Source of the DNA: Chloroflexota bacterium
GTDB taxonomy: Bacteria; Chloroflexota; Dehalococcoidia; SAR202; UBA11138
Direction: 5' to 3'
Assembly (NCBI GenBank): GCA_022566975.1
Contig: JADFHV010000112.1
Coordinates: forward strand, 1 to 6,899
Length of the DNA stretch: 6,899 bases
This document shows positions 1 to 5,998 of this stretch, piece by piece. Positions within the stretch are counted from its first letter, which is position 1; every line of letters begins with the position of its first letter. The position numbers were made by a program, and so were the translations under genes. The notes beneath the pieces are model-generated. The model was not told where the DNA came from, ran no database searches, and saw only the letters and a list, made by a program, of their open reading frames with translations.

Positions 1-2
1 AA

Positions 3-608
3 GCATTGGCCCGCACCTCAACTATGGCGGCCCCTCAAGGCGCAGGGCTAACAGGACTTGCCCTGGCGAGTGAAGAGGGAGCGCCGATTCGAGATGAGTT
101 GGTGGCACTGGACCCGCTGTCGCTGCCTGAGGCGGCCGTGCCGATGGACCTGGGAGGCGCTAGGCTCCCAGGGGACGCCGACTCTATCGTCTCCCTGTTC
201 AACCGGCTGCCCGGCGAGCTGGCGGGCAGGGAGCGCACCCCTCGGCTGGATGAGACGGGGCCTTCGAGGTTCACCGCTGCCTACGGGCAGCTGACCGAGG
301 ACGGATGCTCTTCCGTCCGTCTTCAGGCCGTTGACCTGTCCTCCCGTGAGTTCTTCCCCGCGGACTGGACGGCTGACCGCTTCGTCGCGTGGTGGGGTCT
401 TGGCGCCGACGGGGACACGGTTGGTCAGCCGCCATATACCCACTCCAACCTTATCCCGCGTCTATACCACCACAGGATGACACAGATTCTCACCCCACAC
501 ACAGGGTCAGAATTCTTTAAGGTCAGCCCGTCCGCGCCCACCGGTCAGATATTCGAAACTCGCCAGTTGACTGTTCAACATTTTCCGCCACAATGGGCGC
601 ACACTTAA
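3..608 (+). CDS. Hypothetical protein, 3' part (start probably outside the window)
   Basis: The frame is open from the left edge to a TAA at 606-608. Possible starts are TTG at 6 and ATG at 24, but neither has a Shine-Dalgarno sequence before it, so I treat the gene as cut by the window edge. Up to about position 430 the codons mostly end in G or C and the protein looks genuine. It has a hydrophobic/acidic stretch around residues 30-65 (an LFNRLPGELAGR segment) and a tryptophan-rich segment near residue 130 (DWTADRFVAWWGLGADGD). I see no signal peptide, membrane segment or catalytic motif and do not recognise the family. The last 60 or so residues (bases 430-608) are rich in His, Thr, Pro and Gln, with less GC bias, and may be read-through into former intergenic DNA after a frameshift. 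It lies upstream of the operon on the same strand; a functional link is not shown. Confidence 0.55.
   Translation, partial: ALARTSTMAAPQGAGLTGLALASEEGAPIRDELVALDPLSLPEAAVPMDLGGARLPGDADSIVSLFNRLPGELAGRERTPRLDETGPSRFTAAYGQLTEDGCSSVRLQAVDLSSREFFPADWTADRFVAWWGLGADGDTVGQPPYTHSNLIPRLYHHRMTQILTPHTGSEFFKVSPSAPTGQIFETRQLTVQHFPPQWAHT
567..594 (+). promoter_or_regulatory. Candidate sigma70-type promoter upstream of the operon
   Basis: A TTGACT hexamer at 567-572 (5 of 6 to the -35 consensus) is followed after 16 bases by CACAAT at 589-594 (4 of 6 to the -10 consensus). Transcription would start near 600, inside the inverted repeat at 597-621. It overlaps the last codons of the upstream open frame, whose coding quality is doubtful there. 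This was judged by eye only. Confidence 0.35.
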
Positions 609-621
609 AACTTGTGTGCGC
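597..621. repeat. Perfect 8-bp inverted repeat, candidate operator
   Basis: GCGCACAC at 597-604 and GTGTGCGC at 614-621 are exact reverse complements, separated by nine AT-rich bases (TTAAAACTT). The repeat lies just after the candidate -10 box at 589-594, where a repressor dimer would block transcription. No T-run follows, so an intrinsic terminator for the upstream frame is less likely. Which regulator family might bind is unknown. Confidence 0.4.
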
Positions 622-662
622 GCGGGAAGGCTTTCCAGGGGCGCGGGAGGACTGCGGTCCGG

Positions 663-691
663 TTCAACGCCCACGCACTATCTGGTAGAAT
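663..691 (+). promoter_or_regulatory. Candidate extended -10 promoter before the first operon gene
   Basis: TAGAAT at 686-691 differs from TATAAT at one base and has TG one base before it (683-684), as in an extended -10 element. A weak -35-like TTCAAC lies exactly 17 bases upstream at 663-668. Transcription would start near 698, leaving a leader of about 50 bases before the ATG at 750. It could act instead of, or in tandem with, the candidate at 567-594. Confidence 0.35.
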
Positions 692-749
692 GGCCGCTGC
701 CCTCTCTCAGACGCTTAGGCGTACTCCACAACGAGGCCTTGTCGAGACG

Positions 750-1505
750 ATGGGACAGGTCGACCTAGACTTCAAACCTTCGGTGCCCGTGTTCGATGCC
801 AACGTTGCGTTAGGGCGGCGGCATGACCGGCGAGTAACCTCCGAGACCGGGGAGCAGGCTCTTGCGGAAATGGGCCGGGTTGGGGTCGCCCGGGCGGTCG
901 TGTACTCCCACCATGGCGCCGCGTTCGACGCCCGCGACGGCAACGAGTACCTCTTGGAGATGCTGACGGGCACGACCGGACTGGTACCGCAGTTCGTCTG
1001 CAATCCTACGGCCGACGATCTAGACCGGTTCGCGGCCGAGGTGGGCGAGCACGGCGTCCGGTCGATCAGGATGCTTCCCGACGCGGGAGGGTTCCCTTTC
1101 AAAGACTGGGTCGTGGGCGAATGGCTAGAGTGGCTTGCTTCCGAGCGTTTGCCCCTTTGGCTTCCGGCGTCCGATTTCGAGCCCGACCAGGTCCACGACA
1201 CCCTGCGCGGGCACCCTCGGGTCGATGTCGTGCTCTCGGAGGTCCACTACGTGCACGTACCGTGGGTGATTCCCATGGTGAGGAGCCTTCCGAACGTCCA
1301 CGTCGAAGTCTCGCGTTTCGTGATCCCTGACGGGATGCCCAGGCTCATCGAGGCTGCGGGGCACGAGCGGGTGCTGTTCGGATCGAGGTTCCCGGATTCG
1401 CCCATGGCCCCACAGCTTTACAATCTTGAACGGTCAGGTCTGGAACACTCGGCGCTGGAAGCGATCTGCGCCGGTAATCTGGACCGGCTGCTTTACCAGA
1501 GGTAA
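750..1505 (+). CDS. Amidohydrolase-fold (Amidohydro_2-like) protein lacking the metal ligands; probable pseudoenzyme
   Basis: A protein of 251 residues. I chose ATG 750 because the family's first strand (VFDANVALG, residues 14-22) begins shortly after it. TTG 612 would add 46 unlike residues, and no start has a convincing Shine-Dalgarno sequence. It shows the amidohydrolase-2 TIM-barrel pattern and aligns by eye with the next gene: the first-strand motif, IRMLPD (106-111) against LKLYPD, VVLSE (160-164) against WVLAH, RVLFGS (207-212) against RVLFGS, and a closing NLDRLL against NAMKLL. At each metal-ligand position the residue has changed: the HxH pair is N18 and A20, and the later His, His and Asp positions are A140, E164 and R213. 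Lys98 of the neighbour is Arg107 here. I infer that it does not bind metal in the usual way and may be a structural or regulatory partner of the active paralogue 3 bases downstream. A changed, metal-free activity is also possible. Confidence 0.85.
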   Translation: MGQVDLDFKPSVPVFDANVALGRRHDRRVTSETGEQALAEMGRVGVARAVVYSHHGAAFDARDGNEYLLEMLTGTTGLVPQFVCNPTADDLDRFAAEVGEHGVRSIRMLPDAGGFPFKDWVVGEWLEWLASERLPLWLPASDFEPDQVHDTLRGHPRVDVVLSEVHYVHVPWVIPMVRSLPNVHVEVSRFVIPDGMPRLIEAAGHERVLFGSRFPDSPMAPQLYNLERSGLEHSALEAICAGNLDRLLYQR

Positions 1506-1508
1506 CAG

Positions 1509-2318
1509 TTGAAAACTCCCGTAATCGACTTTCACTGCCACCTCGGCCGATGGGGCAGGTACGGAATGGACGACTCCCCAGCTGAGTACGTGCGGGTCAT
1601 GGACGCGGCCGGGGTCGACAAGTCCTGCGTCAACTGCATCAACTTCGGTGATGCCCGGCGTGGTAACGACCGGGTTGCTCGAGCGGTCACGGCGCGTCCG
1701 GACCGCTTCGTCGGCGTGGCCTACGTCACTCCGAGGTACCCCGATGAGGCTATGTCGGAACTGGAACGTTGCTTCGATGTGCTCGGCTTCAGGTTCCTGA
1801 AGCTCTACCCGGACTATCTTGGCAAGCCCATCGACGACCCCGACTATTCTCCGATATTCGAGTGGGCAGATGAGCGTGGCATCGTGATAATGAGCCATTC
1901 GTTCTACCAGCCATCGGAGGGTGCCGCGGCGTCCGGCGGCAACAGATACGGGGGCTCGCGGGGAAACGAGCTCACACGCCCGGACCGCTTCGTGGCGCTC
2001 GCCGAGCGCTACCAGCGGGTTAGCTGGGTGCTTGCTCACTCCGGCAACGGGCGTCCCGGTCAGGAACAAGCCATCGCCGCCGCCAGGGCTTGCCCGAATA
2101 TCTTCCTGGAGACGTGTACGTCGCTGGCCGAACACGATACCATCGAGCTGCTCGTGGATGGAGCGGGCGAAGACCGCGTGCTCTTCGGATCCGACATGCC
2201 GCTGATGGACGCCCGGTTCGCGGTGGGCAGGGTGGTTACGGCCGACATCTCCGATGAGGCCAAGGTAAAGGTACTCGGATTGAACGCGATGAAGCTGCTC
2301 GGGCTCAACGACGCCTAA
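1509..2318 (+). CDS. Amidohydrolase family protein (Amidohydro_2 TIM-barrel hydrolase/decarboxylase)
   Basis: A protein of 269 residues. The TTG start at 1509 is supported by an AGAGG Shine-Dalgarno at 1498-1502, six bases upstream, and by the first barrel strand with HxH at residues 9 and 11 (IDFHCHLG). Other expected sites are K98 in LKLYPD, H130 in IMSHS, H177 in VLAHSGN and D229 in VLFGSDMP. This is the full set of a metal-dependent PF04909 enzyme. The family contains hydrolases, lactonases and decarboxylases of the ACMSD/resorcylate type, so the substrate cannot be read from the sequence. It is soluble, with no signal peptide. It starts 3 bases after the stop of the degenerate paralogue, which implies translational coupling and possibly a heteromer. 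The 51-base gap to the aminotransferase keeps it in the same likely transcript. Confidence 0.9.
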   Translation: MKTPVIDFHCHLGRWGRYGMDDSPAEYVRVMDAAGVDKSCVNCINFGDARRGNDRVARAVTARPDRFVGVAYVTPRYPDEAMSELERCFDVLGFRFLKLYPDYLGKPIDDPDYSPIFEWADERGIVIMSHSFYQPSEGAAASGGNRYGGSRGNELTRPDRFVALAERYQRVSWVLAHSGNGRPGQEQAIAAARACPNIFLETCTSLAEHDTIELLVDGAGEDRVLFGSDMPLMDARFAVGRVVTADISDEAKVKVLGLNAMKLLGLNDA

Positions 2319-2338
2319 ACAGGTGCTGACAAGCTGAT

Positions 2339-2352
2339 CGGTCTGGAGACCG
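2339..2352 (+). repeat. Short palindrome before the aminotransferase ribosome binding site
   Basis: CGGTCT and AGACCG are exact reverse complements around GG, giving a small hairpin (5-bp stem, TGGA loop) followed by TTT. It ends four bases before the GGAAAGG Shine-Dalgarno at 2356-2362. It might modulate translation or stabilise the transcript between genes. It is too short for a confident terminator. Confidence 0.25.
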
Positions 2353-2369
2353 TTTGGAAAGGCAGAGTG

Positions 2370-3689
2370 ATGCCAAGGTCTAAAGAGGTCCTCCAAGAGG
2401 AGATACGTCTGGCAACGCCCAGGTCGCGGGCGCAGTGGGAGCGCGGAACGGCGACCATGCCCGGCGGCGTCATAAAAGGCGCCTACTGGACGGCCCCTCA
2501 TCCCATCTACGTTGAGCGGGCCGAGGACTGTTACCTGTGGGACCTGGACGGTCACAGGTACGTGGACTTCACCAACCACCATACGGCTATGGTCCTGGGC
2601 CATAGCCCGCCGGCCGTTGTCGAAGCGGTCAAAAAGGCGGTTGAGCAAGGACTAGGCTTCGGCTTCCCCAGCACGCTGGAGGCGGAGACGGCCGAAGAGA
2701 TCGTGAACCGGTTCCCCTCGATCGACAAGGTGCGGTTCACCGGCTCTGGCACGGAATCCTCTCTTCACGCCACCAGGATGGCTCGGGCCTTCACGGGCAG
2801 GCCAAAGGTGGCAAAGTTCGAGGGAGCCTACCACGGCAGCCACGACGCACTGGAGATCAGCGTGGGGCCCGATATCGAACATGCCGGACCCGCGGACTCC
2901 CCGGCCGCCGTTGCCTCGTGGCCGGGCATGGCGCGTGGTTCGGAAGACGACATAGTCATCCTTCCGTACGGTCAGCGCGAGTCCGTCGAGTTGATTCTTC
3001 GCGAGCACGAAGACGAGGTCGCGGCCGTATTTTTCGACGCCAAGGCCGGGATCTACGACCTCGATCCCGACTTCGCTCGCTTCCTTCGGGACCTGACCCG
3101 CGAGCTCGGCATGGTTATGGTCATGGATGAGGTCGTCAGCTTCCGGGCCGGATATAGCGGGTACCAGGGTCTGGTCGGCGTCGAGCCGGACATCACGATC
3201 TTCGCCAAGATCATGAGCGGCGGGCTGCCGGGCGGCGTCCTGGCGGGCAAGGCGGAGCTGATGGACCTACTGGACAACAGTACCGGCGCGACCCTGAACC
3301 AGAGCGGGACGTTCTCGGGCAATCACCTGACGCTCGCGGCAGGGCTGGCAACGCTTCGGGCGTTAACCCCCGAGGTCTACGCTCACTTCGACGTTCTCAG
3401 GGAGCGGCTGGTCTCCGGACTAGAGAAGGTGTTTAGCGATGCCGGTATTCAGGCGCACGTTAGGGGGGTTGGGTCGATCATCAGTTTCGACTTTGGGGAG
3501 CGGCCGGTACAGGACTACCGCAGCCTGGTCGAGACCAACAGTGAGGTCTTCGAGTTGATCAGAATGGAGGTCCTGCTGAAGGGATACATCGTGGCGGCCG
3601 GACTGGGTCTCTCCCTCTCCGCACCCATGGAAATCGAACACACGGACGGACTGGTCGACGCCATCGGGGAAGCGCTGGCGGCCGGGTAG
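2370..3689 (+). CDS. Class III PLP-dependent aminotransferase, glutamate-1-semialdehyde 2,1-aminomutase-like
   Basis: A protein of 439 residues from ATG 2370, seven bases after a GGAAAGG Shine-Dalgarno at 2356-2362; GTG 2367 would add one residue. Fold type I markers in order (numbered from ATG 2370) are the substrate-side YLWDLDGHRYVDF (about 55-67), the phosphate-binding GSGTE (125-129), FEGAYHG (150-156), the PLP-pyridine Asp in MDEV (D253), the Schiff-base Lys in FAKIMSGGLPGG (K280), and GTFSGNH (313-319). This layout is closest to HemL. One site departs: the usual EPV..N segment before the aspartate strand reads FFDAKAGIYD (about 221-230). With no other haem-synthesis gene nearby and a PhyH gene 13 bases downstream, a catabolic or biosynthetic transaminase or aminomutase of unknown substrate is more likely than HemL. 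It probably acts in the cytosol. Confidence 0.92.
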   Translation: MPRSKEVLQEEIRLATPRSRAQWERGTATMPGGVIKGAYWTAPHPIYVERAEDCYLWDLDGHRYVDFTNHHTAMVLGHSPPAVVEAVKKAVEQGLGFGFPSTLEAETAEEIVNRFPSIDKVRFTGSGTESSLHATRMARAFTGRPKVAKFEGAYHGSHDALEISVGPDIEHAGPADSPAAVASWPGMARGSEDDIVILPYGQRESVELILREHEDEVAAVFFDAKAGIYDLDPDFARFLRDLTRELGMVMVMDEVVSFRAGYSGYQGLVGVEPDITIFAKIMSGGLPGGVLAGKAELMDLLDNSTGATLNQSGTFSGNHLTLAAGLATLRALTPEVYAHFDVLRERLVSGLEKVFSDAGIQAHVRGVGSIISFDFGERPVQDYRSLVETNSEVFELIRMEVLLKGYIVAAGLGLSLSAPMEIEHTDGLVDAIGEALAAG

Positions 3690-3702
3690 TAGAGGAGGAG
3701 TC

Positions 3703-4500
3703 ATGTCAATCGAGGAAGCACTGCTGCATCTCCGCATAGACGGCTGGCACGTCGCGCCGGGAGTCATTCCCCCTGACGAGGTGGAGGCCGTCCGCAAGAG
3801 CGTCCAAGCGACCAGCGACGCACTGAGGAACACGGCAAACATCCAGGGAGTGGACTCCGAAACGGGTCTCATCGGGAAGAACCAGAGCCTGGCGCCGTAC
3901 CTGGCAGACCAGCGGATACTCGGGGTCGCCGAGGCATTCCTGGGTCCACATGTACGGATCTCGTTCACGACGGGCATCATCAACAACCCGGGGAACGCCC
4001 GCGGGGGATGGCACTCGGACTGGCCCTTCAATCAACAAAACGCCGGGCACATCCCGGCGCCTTACCACGACGCCGTGACACACCTCACCACGATCTGGAT
4101 GCTGTCGCCATTCTCTCTGGAGACCGGCGGCACCCTCATTGTGCCCGGCAGCCATCGGGCCGACAATAACCCCACCGGCGACAACGGCGTCGACCCGATG
4201 GCGCCGTATCCGACCGAGATGCAGGCCACCGGCGACGCCGGCAGCGTGCTCCTGTTCGACAGCCGTCTGTGGCACGCGACAGCCACGAATCTGGGAACCG
4301 AGCCCAGGGTCGGAGTCGCGGTCCGGTTCGCGCCGTGGTGGCTGAACATAGATAGCCTGATGCCGGGTTCGGACCAGCGTAGGCGCATGGTGGACGAGGT
4401 CGACGGCCGAGAGCCTCAGCAGACCCCCGTGCCCCGGCAGGTGTTCGAGAGTCTGCCGGATAACGTAAGGCCGTTGTTCCGCCACTGGGTAAGGGACTGA
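3703..4500 (+). CDS. Phytanoyl-CoA dioxygenase (PhyH) family Fe(II)/2-oxoglutarate oxygenase
   Basis: A protein of 265 residues, a normal length for bacterial PhyH proteins. The ATG at 3703 follows a very strong AGGAGGAG Shine-Dalgarno at 3693-3700, suggesting this is the best translated gene of the set. The iron-binding triad is visible as H104 and D106 in GGWHSDWPF and the distal H191 in RLWHAT; R202, 11 residues later in EPRVGV, fits the 2-oxoglutarate carboxylate anchor. Between them lies the family signature LSPFSLETGGTLIVPGSH (about 134-151). Such enzymes hydroxylate or otherwise oxidise small molecules, often not CoA esters, using O2 and 2-oxoglutarate. The substrate is unknown. The 13-base gap after the aminotransferase indicates co-transcription, and the two may act one after the other on the same compound. 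Confidence 0.92.
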   Translation: MSIEEALLHLRIDGWHVAPGVIPPDEVEAVRKSVQATSDALRNTANIQGVDSETGLIGKNQSLAPYLADQRILGVAEAFLGPHVRISFTTGIINNPGNARGGWHSDWPFNQQNAGHIPAPYHDAVTHLTTIWMLSPFSLETGGTLIVPGSHRADNNPTGDNGVDPMAPYPTEMQATGDAGSVLLFDSRLWHATATNLGTEPRVGVAVRFAPWWLNIDSLMPGSDQRRRMVDEVDGREPQQTPVPRQVFESLPDNVRPLFRHWVRD

Positions 4501-4524
4501 CCCGGCCTCTGTTGCTCCGCCGGG
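4501..4524 (+). repeat. Intergenic stem-loop after the PhyH gene
   Basis: CCCGGC at 4501-4506 pairs with GCCGGG at 4519-4524 across 12 bases, directly after the TGA at 4498-4500. No T-run follows, so it could protect an mRNA end or cause partial termination before the reductase gene. I see no clear promoter in the 87-base gap. Confidence 0.3.
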
Positions 4525-4587
4525 TAGAGACTGTATTGCAAGGCCGTTGTCCCGCAATTCGATTTGGGACTGACAGAGAGGTCAGCT

Positions 4588-5571
4588 GTGGACCAGAAGC
4601 CTTTGGGAGGGTCGGGACGTTCGTTCAGCGCCATTGGACTGGGATGCGTGACGTTCGGGCGCGAGATCGACGAGGAGTCGTCTCGCAGGGTCCTGGACTA
4701 TGCCCTTGAGAAGGGGATCACGTTCCTGGACACGGCCGAGGCCTACGGCGGGGGACAGTCCCGCCGCGGCCGCACGGAGGCGCTCGGTATCGAGGACGAG
4801 CGGGAGGTATCGGACGAGATGAGCTCCTCAGAGCGGATCATCGGGGATTGGATGCACGACAGGGGCTGCCGCGACAAGATCACGCTCTGTACGAAGGTGA
4901 GCACAGGTGCCGGTCCGGAGAACATCAAGAAAGCACTGGCGGCAAGTTTGGAACGCCTGAGGACCGACCATGTCGAGATATACAAGAGTCACTCGCCGGA
5001 CACAAGTGTCCCGATCTCCGAGAGCCTGTCCGGACTTACGGACGAAGTCAATGCAGGGCGAATCGGTGTGATCGGTGGGAGTAATTACTCCGCTGACCAG
5101 CTAAAGGAGGCGCTGGATGCCAGTGCGTCGGGAGGGTACGCCCGCTTCGAGATCATGGAGCCGCCCTATAGCCTGGCCTCACCGGATGCGGAGAAGGACA
5201 TATTCCCACTCTGTGATGAGGAAGGCATCGCGGTGTCTCCATACAGCCCGTTGGCAGCCGGATTCTTGGCCGGGAAGTATACCCCCGACCGGTCCCAGAT
5301 GCCGAAAGGCACGCGTTTCCACATAGCCCCAGGTCACGCGGACATCTATTTCACAGAACGGAACTTCAGGGTTGTCGCGCGACTGAAGGCTAAGGCCGAT
5401 GAGCTAGGCGTTCCAATGGTCAGGCTCGCCATGGCCTGGGCAATGACCCATCCCGCAGTCACATCGGTCTTGGTCGGCGCCCGCAACATTCGCCACATTG
5501 ACAACGCAGTCCAGGCCTACGAGCAGGGACTCGACCCCGAATTACGGAAAGAGATGACTGCCTGGGACTAG
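4588..5571 (+). CDS. Aldo/keto reductase
   Basis: A protein of 327 residues from GTG 4588, chosen because GAGAGG at 4576-4581 sits six bases before it; TTG 4564 would add eight residues and has no Shine-Dalgarno. The AKR catalytic tetrad is complete: D48 and Y53 in FLDTAEAYG, K103 in LCTKVS, H135 in YKSHSPD. Further family signs are IGLGCVTFG near the start, IGGSNYS (about 162-168), SPYSPLAAGFLAGKY (about 217-231) and the NADP(H)-binding VGARN (about 296-300). The family reduces aldehydes and ketones, or oxidises alcohols, with NAD(P)H in the cytosol. Between YGGGQS and ERIIG, where most relatives go straight from S to E, there are about 23 extra, mostly charged residues (59-81). The 87-base gap makes operon membership likely but not certain. 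A role on a carbonyl product of the aminotransferase or dioxygenase is inference. Confidence 0.93.
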   Translation: MDQKPLGGSGRSFSAIGLGCVTFGREIDEESSRRVLDYALEKGITFLDTAEAYGGGQSRRGRTEALGIEDEREVSDEMSSSERIIGDWMHDRGCRDKITLCTKVSTGAGPENIKKALAASLERLRTDHVEIYKSHSPDTSVPISESLSGLTDEVNAGRIGVIGGSNYSADQLKEALDASASGGYARFEIMEPPYSLASPDAEKDIFPLCDEEGIAVSPYSPLAAGFLAGKYTPDRSQMPKGTRFHIAPGHADIYFTERNFRVVARLKAKADELGVPMVRLAMAWAMTHPAVTSVLVGARNIRHIDNAVQAYEQGLDPELRKEMTAWD

Positions 5572-5581
5572 CTCGCCTACT

Positions 5582-5606
5582 GGGGACGGCCGGCAGGCCG
5601 GTTCCC
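5582..5606. terminator. GC-rich hairpin between convergent genes, possible transcription end
   Basis: Eleven bases after the reductase stop, 5582-5587 pairs with 5601-5606 (one G-U pair), and GGCC at 5588-5591 pairs with GGCC at 5596-5599 around a GGCA loop, with G5600 bulged. This is a stable stem where the operon should end, and it lies between genes that converge. It has no U-run, so it is not a classical intrinsic terminator. Confidence 0.35.
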
Positions 5607-5633
5607 GCCGAGGCGTGACGGTCGCGTAGAGAC

Positions 5634-5864
5634 CTAATACGATGGATGGCCCGAAGGATGCTTCAACGAGCGTCCGTTCGACCAGGCTATTCGAACGGCG
5701 AGCAGATTGAGTCCCAAGAATCTGACTTGGCACTCCCCACATCGGCACTCGTATATGCCCCTTATCCCCAGTATCCCCCGTGACACCCTTACGACCGACG
5801 AGTGGCGGCACTCGGGGCAGAGCCTTCTGCGGGACATCATCGTTGGGCTAGATTTCGCGTGCAT
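5634..5864 (-). CDS. Small probable zinc-ribbon protein
   Basis: A 76-residue frame from ATG 5864 to TAG at 5634. ATGs at 5840 and 5837 (residues 9 and 10) are alternative starts closer to the conserved part, and none has a clear Shine-Dalgarno. Residues 14-50 look like a zinc ribbon: a CPEC knuckle (C16, C19), a basic spacer with a hydrophobic stretch (VSRGILGIRGIYE), and a second knuckle CGEC (C42, C45) followed by QVRFLG. The order CxxC, basic/hydrophobic spacer, aromatic, CxxC, then RF is typical of small bacterial zinc-ribbon proteins of unknown role. C40 is an extra cysteine. The last 20 residues (AWSNGRSLKHPSGHPSY) are unremarkable. It lies downstream of the TPR gene on the same strand, 134 bases away. 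It could be a chance frame, but the paired knuckles argue against that. Confidence 0.5.
   Translation of the reverse strand: MHAKSSPTMMSRRRLCPECRHSSVVRVSRGILGIRGIYECRCGECQVRFLGLNLLAVRIAWSNGRSLKHPSGHPSY
5674..5698. repeat. Perfect 8-bp inverted repeat in the 3' part of the zinc-ribbon frame
   Basis: CCGTTCGA at 5674-5681 and TCGAACGG at 5691-5698 are exact reverse complements around nine bases. On the minus strand this would form a hairpin near the 3' end of the small gene. No T-run follows on either strand. Confidence 0.35.
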
Positions 5865-5910
5865 TGGGGCTCGACGGGAGACTTGCGTGCCAACCGGCGC
5901 GACTCATTTT

Positions 5911-5940
5911 CCGAGGCTGAGTGTTACACTCCTATCTCGG
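5911..5940. repeat. Nested imperfect palindrome between the zinc-ribbon and TPR genes
   Basis: An inner perfect palindrome, GAGTGT-T-ACACTC (5919-5931), is enclosed by a second pair of arms, CCGAG (5911-5915) and CTCGG (5936-5940), with 3- and 4-base interruptions. A further 10-bp palindrome, GTGCTAGCAC, lies at 5946-5955. The position is upstream of the small minus-strand gene and downstream of the TPR stop. It could be an operator or a folded RNA element. No U-run follows on either strand, so a classical terminator is unlikely. Confidence 0.35.
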
Positions 5941-5998
5941 CATGGGTGCTAGCACGGGTATCTGGACGTAACAGAAACCGGTCCGGCCCAGCTTAACC

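Noticed and set aside
1434..2648. Long minus-strand open frame of 404 codons
   Set aside because: It lies opposite the intact amidohydrolase and the start of the aminotransferase, both of which have clear motifs. Its protein has no recognisable motif and is a shadow of high third-position GC.
3706..4557. Minus-strand open frame of 283 codons opposite the PhyH gene
   Set aside because: The plus-strand PhyH gene has its full iron-binding triad and a strong ribosome binding site; the antisense protein shows no family features.
4535..4558. ATTGC...GCAAT inverted repeat in the gap before the reductase gene
   Set aside because: Arms of five bases around a long loop are expected by chance, and no promoter elements fit around it.
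5674..5720. Possible tRNA, from a GTTCGAATA string on the minus strand
   Set aside because: The string resembles a T-loop, but no acceptor stem, D arm or anticodon arm can be built around it.
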